Assembly (NCBI RefSeq): GCF_000003815.2
Contig: NC_049994.1
Coordinates: 13,914,067 to 13,978,066 of the forward strand
From: Branchiostoma floridae
Lineage: Eukaryota; Chordata; Leptocardii; Amphioxiformes; Branchiostomatidae
Direction of reading: 5' to 3'
DNA length: 64,000 nt
Shown: positions 22,701 to 28,700 of the stretch, one piece after another
How positions within the stretch are numbered: the stretch's first letter is position 1
Layout of the letters: the number at the start of each line of letters is the position of its first letter
The notes under the pieces: generated by a model
Database searches by the model: none
Seen by the model: the letters and a program-made list of their open reading frames with translations, nothing else
What the model was told of the DNA's origin: nothing
Made by a program: the position numbers and the translations under genes

Positions 22701-25700
22701 GGGCGAAACTCGGTACGGAAATCATGGATGCGTGAGTGGAAGTCCAGCATGTTTGGTTCAACTAGAATCGCCTGTCGAACTGAATGGATTTCAGAGATTT
22801 TGGGTGCCAAAGCTACTAAATCACGAGCTATGGTTTCTGGAGCCCATTGGCGTCTACATAATATTATATCGTTGTGCCCTAGCTCTACATACACAATGTG
22901 AGGACTGGTTTGCTGCAGAATAGGAAGCACACTAGCGTAATATTTTGGGATGGTGCAACCCGGCACGCCATGAAACTGAATGTCTACGTTAGATACCCAA
23001 AAATTAGGACAAATTACTCGTCGGAGGCTGTCGTAGTACGACGCCGAACAAATGACTTCAGTCGGGATGAAAAAAAGATTGTCTGGTAAATTATGGCAAT
23101 GTTGGTAGTTGAAGTATCCATGAAAGGACAAGTTTGTAACAAGATACAACAATATGGCAGCTCACCGTGGAGTTGAGTTCGGTCACTGAAGAAAGGTTCG
23201 GCTAGTTGATCGGTGTTGACCGGATGTTCGCCTCTCTAAGCTGAAGACGGATCAAGAAGGGTCAGGAAGTCAACAGTCTGGGAGTACGTTGTCAAAGCAC
23301 TGTCCAAGCAATGCCGCCGGGTATGTACGAACAAGTTCGGAGGAAATCCGGCTTGAGACCGCGAAAGTTGTGTCCTATGTTAAGGGCCTCGCAAGGGCTC
23401 TGTAGGGAGACACCGGAACGGGGACGTGATTGACCGGTACCGAAGAATGATCCGACGGAGACCTAGCTGACTGGCTCCGGGGACGGGCCGACGTTTACGG
23501 GGTCTTGGCGCGCTGGCTCCGCTGAACGGGAAGCGGTTTCCGCCGACGGGGCGTATACGTGGTGGCTTGGCCAGCAAGATGAAACTAGGGACAAGCGTGT
23601 TCAAATCGTCCGACAAGGTAAGAGGAAAGACTTAAGCGAAAACTCGAGAAATTTCAGAGCGAAAAGTCTGCGATGCATACGCCACGAGATGCGCTGCTGT
23701 AATGACCGCTTTAGCGGTACCGTGGCACCTTGCCGTGCCAGCGGCCGGGCCACATACGGAGTTCTGTCGGTAATAAACAAAGGGATGTTTTTGGCATTGA
23801 TTAGCACGGCGGCATTTCGGCTCAGATCAATTAGGGATGTCACCGATTACTAAGAAATTCCGACATCACCAAGACAATGACGCCGACCCCATGTGGCCAT
23901 GGTCTGGCTAACATCCCGAACTGAGATGAATTATGCAGATGGACTGATTACAAAGGGGCGCCGCAATGAGTAAAACTTTTGTCACTTAGGTCGGCTCTCA
24001 TTCATTCCATTCAAAACATTGTATTCGCGTTCATGTCATCCACAATAGCTACTTTAATACTGTGGCCTAATACTAGGTGAGGTGAAAGGGTCAACACAAT
24101 ATTGGATAAAAGATTTGCCAAAATTTTAAAGAATTAATAAATCTCTCAAACAAGATCTTCAACAGCTCCTCAAAAATAAGGGTAATGTTACGGTCACATT
24201 TCCAAACGAGAACCGACCAGGCAACTTTCGCTCCTCAAGCTGGGGGTAGTTTTACGGTAACAGTTCCAACCCGGGGTCCGATTGGGCAGCTCTCGTGAAC
24301 AAATAAAAAGTATGCGCATGCAGAGGGCCTAAAACACACAAAATGCAAAGAAAATAAGTAGTGGCCATAATTTGTGAACTGATAAACGACCATAAACAGC
24401 TTTACTTTTTAATTTGGATGTCTATCCTTCATAAATGTAGCTTTATTTTTTTTTTATTCCGGTAACTTCCGGTTGGGAAATGTGACCGTAACATAAGACA
24501 TTCATGATCATTCTTAGGTAGCCTTATTAGCAAGTTCACAGGTACCAGTTTTGTTGATGCCAAAATGCCTAAGAAAAAGGCGAACACGTTCAAAAAATAT
24601 GTCCAGTCTATTCTTTTTACTTTGCTGGACAGACTGAGACAGATAAGATAAAAGGCGTATAGAGTGTTTGTACCAGATGTTTATGTTACTAGGTAACTAG
24701 GCTATTTTAGGAATAGGACACGTGACTACACCATATATGGAAGTTCATTTGAATGTAGCATTGACCAATGACTGGGGAGAAGAGCTATGAGTAATTGGTA
24801 GAGCGCCAAGTTTGAACTGCCCAAGACGCTGCCAATGCTCTGAGAGCTACTCTTGTATGTAGTAGTATGATGTATGAAATATGATGTAGTATAGCGCATG
24901 CTTCCGTATGTAATTACCCTATCTGTGGAGTAAGACATGGTTAGGCTTATGTACACAATTGTGCATACTTGGATAGTATAGACTGCATAGTACATGTAAC
25001 ATATGTGTCAGCCAGGTTCTGTCTGGCTGTAGGTGGTATCAAATCATCAAACGTAGATCCTGTTGGCTCCACCCGCTGTTGTTCATGTAGACATTTGTTT
25101 TCGGCTTTGTCCTCACGTGCATCGTAAGCCACTTCTAGTTATTTACCAGGACTTGAGGTGGCTCGTGACTGTTCGATTTTAGCTGGAGGGGAAAAGCAGG
25201 TGTTTCAGGGCTTTTTTTTGGGGGGGGGCGTGATCTTTGGGCCTCCTTCCCAAGGGTGTACCATCGGGCATGCATTTGGAATGCGGAAGCGTGACCTGAA
25301 AACTACGAAGGCTCAGAACTACATTAACCATATTTTTCTCTGTACTAATAATACTATGTACAAACATACTGTTGAAGATGATCTACACTTTTTATTATCA
25401 TGTCCCTCGTTTATATTGAGGAAAGACAGAAGATTATGGACGTAATTACCTTGCATATTGTGCATCCTATAATCCGTCTTCTTATGGACCGAACCGGTCA
25501 GATAATGTCACATAGTCCTTAATCTTTAATTCTTTGGAATTCTACATTATTGTTATGGTTATCTTCTTTATGAGAAATCAGGAGAAACCAGACTGATGCG
25601 TATGGCATAAGGAAAGCGGATCCTGCGAAAAGAACTCTACAACAGACCTGAGTCAGCTTGCAGATGTGCCCTATGTGGCAGAGAATGTAATGCTCGTATA

Positions 25701-28700
25701 GGGCTGTTTAGCCACAGTCGACGCTGTAGGGCTGATATCAATTAGGATTTTGCCATGGTCAATATTGACCGAATGAGACCATATATAGATTGAAGCCGTC
25801 AGTTGCAGTAGCAATTTAAGTCCTTAATTTTTAATGCTTTAAATCTCTTTATTATTGTTATGGGAAGTTTTTGATACAAGTCTTGAAGTTTTGTACATGT
25901 ACTGTTTTAGATCTTGTTTGCACGTGTTGCAATCGATTGAAGGATCGATCGCCTGACAATTCGGACTATAACCAAAGTCAAAGATAATGTCATAATAAGA
26001 AAATTGCCTGTGTAATAGTATCAGAAGTTCAGAATATTTTCGCCACTTTTGCCCCCCCCCCCCCCAAGGAACCAACCCCGCACAAACAAGATACCCCCCC
26101 CCCCCCCCCAAGCTCACCATATACACCCCGGGGCGGGTCAGTAACATTAAAATGCGTCGCCCAAAGGTGTCTTTTTTAGACACCTTTACTTGTTGTCTTT
26201 GACATTGAAAAAAATAGATTGATGCTGTACAGCACAAAGCTGTAAGTCCTTTAAGATTTGTACTAAAAATAAATGCTTTTGAAACTTTATTGACAGAAAT
26301 GGGCGTGGCAGCAGGACTGGCAGTGCCCCAGGACAGGTATCAGTCAAAGGAGCAACCATCATCAGACCTGCTACAGACAGGTAAAGATAGTGCTACTATT
26401 ACTAGTGTACTATTGTTACCAAATCTGTCATTCTAAACAAAATATGTCTTCATCAATTTCATGTCCTGAAGTTCAGATCGTTTGGACAGAAGGGATGGAA
26501 TTTTTGTCCTAGGCAATATCTGTTGCAGGACTGACAAGCTGATCATGGAGACAGCCATGGGCATAACGATGTAGCGAATCATTAAGAGAACATTTGTTGA
26601 TATACCCAGTAAAACTAAAAAAACAAACTTATTTTATGTAGATATGAAGCAGTAGTCAAAGCATTATAATAAGGGACCGTGCGGCGTTTAGTGAGGGGGG
26701 AGGGCCGGTCGCCAGAGGGTCGGGTCAAAAAATTTTTGCATGGCCCTCCCCCCAGGTAATTTTTTTTTTGCTAGGCCCTCCCCCCAAGACAAAATATTTT
26801 TGCTTGGCCCTCCCCCCTCCTATCAACTTTGAAAAAAAAAATATTCAAGACGCCAATAAAACACTGCGCTCCCGCATTTGGAAATGTGCTTTGCGTCATA
26901 CTTTTTCATGATTTTCATCGAGAAGCAGATCTCTCACCCCTAGTAAAAAAAGGAAAACAGAATGGCTCAAAATATCTGCTTAATAGAGGGATAAATATCT
27001 GCTTCATAGAGGCATAAATATTTGCTTTATAGAAGCTATTTCATTGTTTTGATATTAAAACAACACCTAAAAAGCATTTGTACCTGGATTTTTAGTAGAT
27101 TTGCGCCACGAAGCGGCGCGCGCCCCGCTCCCTAAATTTACGTATTGCAAGCTCGCGGGCCTGAGCGGCTTGACGGAAACTATTTTCAATTTACATATAT
27201 TTTGGACTTTTTCTTGGTTCTGTGGTGGTAATAACTTACGGTAAATCGGGGGAAAAAATGAAAACCAAAACGACTGTAACAGTGGTATTCAAGGACTGCT
27301 AAACCGAAGACGCCTAACGGCTTAAGCCTTTATGGCCGAACGGTTTGCACGTTCGATTTGTGATCCGGCTGCCCGGGTTCGGCGCGGGTTCGAATCCCGG
27401 GAGTCGGGGTGTTGTTTCTTTCTGTTCTTACTCGCCCCTCTGGTTGTTTCACTGGTTCCCACACCGGGAATCGAACCCGGGCCTTGGCGGTGAGAGCGCC
27501 AAATCCTAACCACTAGACCATGTTCTTACTCGCCCCTCTGGTTGTTTCACGACAGCACGATTCGACTTCCAAAACTGTAGTGGGGAGGGGGGCGCCGACG
27601 CGTGACGCTGATTTTCCCACGGCGGGGTAAGACCGGTCGCCTCTCTCTAGCCGCCGGCGGGCGTGAGACCGCAGACTTGCAGGAGATCTTTTAGAAATGC
27701 CACGCTTTTTTGCCACGATTTCCTGCATTGCTTTTTTTATGGGAAAATTTGCTGGTTAGATGACATTTCTATGAAAAAAAAATACGAGGGTTTCAAGTTT
27801 TTGAGAACGACGTTCCGAACACCATGTTCGGGGCCAAAGGCGCCAAAGAATCGCAAGGTAGGTCCGGGAGAATTTTGAAATCTTGACCCTCTTAAAAGCC
27901 ATTTCCTTCAGTTTGAGGAGATATTTTGCTGACAAACAAAGCTAACTTTAATAGCATTTCAATTTAGAAATACAAAATTAAATCCCCCCCAAACACATTA
28001 TCATGATGTCGGTCATCAAAGGCGCGAGGCCGGTCACGTCAAAAGGGATCCAGGGAAATTTGCAAATATACCCTCGAGCTCTGAAACGCCATTTCTTACA
28101 TTTTGAGGGCAATAAGACAGGGGTAAATTTTGCTGGCAGACTAATCTAGAGTTTAATAACATTTCTGTACGTGAAGAAGTTTTTCGAGGGCGTCATGCAT
28201 AAGCCCCGCCCCCTCCCTTTCGCATTTTCACTGTATCCCGAGCGCCAACCTCGGGCGATCCCTTGCAGAGGTCCAGAAAAATTTTGAAATCTTGACCCTC
28301 TGAAACGCCGTTTCTTGGATTTTAAGGGACATATTTTGCTGGCAGACCAAGCTATTTTTTTTTTGCTTGGCCCTCCCCCCAAGTAAAAAAAAATTTGCTA
28401 GGCCCTCCCCCTGGCAAAATATTTTTTTGCTTGGCCCTCCCCCCCCTGGCGACCGGCCCTCCCCCCTCGCTAAATGCCGTACGGTCCCTAACATGGCTTC
28501 AGGAGCGCCTTTTCTAGTTCTTTTATGGACACACTGTCAGTCAAACTTCTGTTGTCAACAGAACATTAAGTAGAGCTCCATTGGAAATTGTTGTTGACAA
28601 CTGAAGAGACTACCCTTAGGCTACAAGATTGATAAATAGATAAATAAAACAAATTTTTTTTAGCCTTACATGTCAATACAATTGTATTCAACACCTTGTT

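Larger units (their letters stand above)
19505..26296 (+). other. CCDC13 intron 12 (6.8 kb)
   Basis: The longest intron. It holds duplicated minus-strand exon-like blocks (20820-22110), an antisense SGNH-like ORF (22505-23152), a TAA-flanked MITE (24186-24493), two LINE fragments (about 25335-25445 and 25610-25800) and poly-C runs (26054-26066, 26095-26109). Nothing recognisable was seen at 19505-20800. Confidence 0.6.
26673..28488. mobile_element. 1.8-kb non-autonomous Harbinger-like element
   Basis: The ends are GGGACCGTGCGGCGTTTAG and the complement of CTAAATGCCGTACGGTCCC. The similarity continues through GAGGGGGGAGGGCCGGTCGCCAG, given here by its ends. TAA flanks both sides (26670-26672 and 28489-28491). 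Subterminal GGCCCTCCCCCC blocks separated by A/T runs are arranged inversely at both ends (26740-26815 and 28366-28460). The middle has about three diverged copies (27860-28340) of a roughly 200-bp unit (TTTTGAAATCTTGACCCTC, GCCATTTCTT, ATTTTGCTGGCAGAC). No transposase was seen. Related unit sequence appears inverted at 34342-34600. Confidence 0.8.

Noticed and set aside
27453..27520. Functional tRNA-Glu gene
   Set aside because: The 5' acceptor strand is missing and CCA is encoded, so it is a retroposed copy rather than a gene.
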